Positions 27,600 through 27,611 of a stretch of 27,611 nt of DNA are shown piece by piece. Numbering within the stretch: the first letter of the stretch is position 1; each line of letters starts with the position of its first letter. The position numbers were made by a program, and so were the translations under genes. The stretch lies in the NCBI GenBank assembly GCA_003427395.1, contig BFEA01000602.1:566187-593797 (forward strand), given 5' to 3'. The notes below the pieces were generated by a model that saw nothing but the letters and a program-made list of their open reading frames with translations, made no database searches and was not told the DNA's origin. Source of the stretch: Chara braunii (Eukaryota; Streptophyta; Charophyceae; Charales; Characeae).

Positions 27600-27611
27600 C
27601 TTGGACGAAGC

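Overview
This is a eukaryotic, repeat-dominated window with no intact protein-coding gene. Best guess at the source is a streptophyte, possibly a charophyte alga such as Chara. The grounds are a Ty3/gypsy element with a plant-type initiator-tRNA-Met primer site and a chromodomain-like tail, a nuclear copy of mitochondrial cox1 that reads cleanly without RNA editing, and a generally familiar style of gag-pol. The species call is inference.

Bases 1-12.8 kb are non-coding. They are built around a very large, diverged inverted repeat. The left arm (about 860-4620, perhaps further in) matches the reverse complement of the right arm (about 8830-12430), with the centre near 6.3-6.7 kb. Both arms carry the same parts in mirrored order: a 5-unit, ~120-bp satellite whose units contain hairpins, then an array of 8-12 hairpins, then a region alignable by eye for several hundred bases. 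In the hairpin arrays the loop is conserved and the stems differ from one hairpin to the next yet remain self-complementary. This is the most unusual signal in the window. Base composition also mirrors: pyrimidine-rich top strand on the left, G-rich on the right, switching near 6260-6300 beside two back-to-back perfect hairpins and a (TA)n run.

Bases 12819-21628 are one complete but dead Ty3/gypsy LTR retrotransposon on the + strand: 5' LTR, tRNA-iMet PBS, leader, gag, protease, RT-RNase H, integrase, GPY/F plus chromodomain-like tail, polypurine tract, 3' LTR. It sits in a (TG)n tract. It carries at least nine in-frame stops, several frameshifts, and substitutions in the catalytic residues of protease, RT and RNase H.

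Bases 21.6-22.3 kb are an assembly problem zone: an exact Nextera mate-pair junction adapter (21698-21735), a third LTR fragment, an N, and long compound microsatellites. Contiguity across this point should not be trusted.

Bases 22.4-25.3 kb hold the broken 5' half (PBS and Gag pieces) of a second LTR retrotransposon on the - strand. A 180-bp cox1 fragment follows at 25527-25706 (-). The last 2 kb have short duplications, a long bulged hairpin, three Pol III B-box-like motifs and a GC-rich hairpin, with no recognisable gene.
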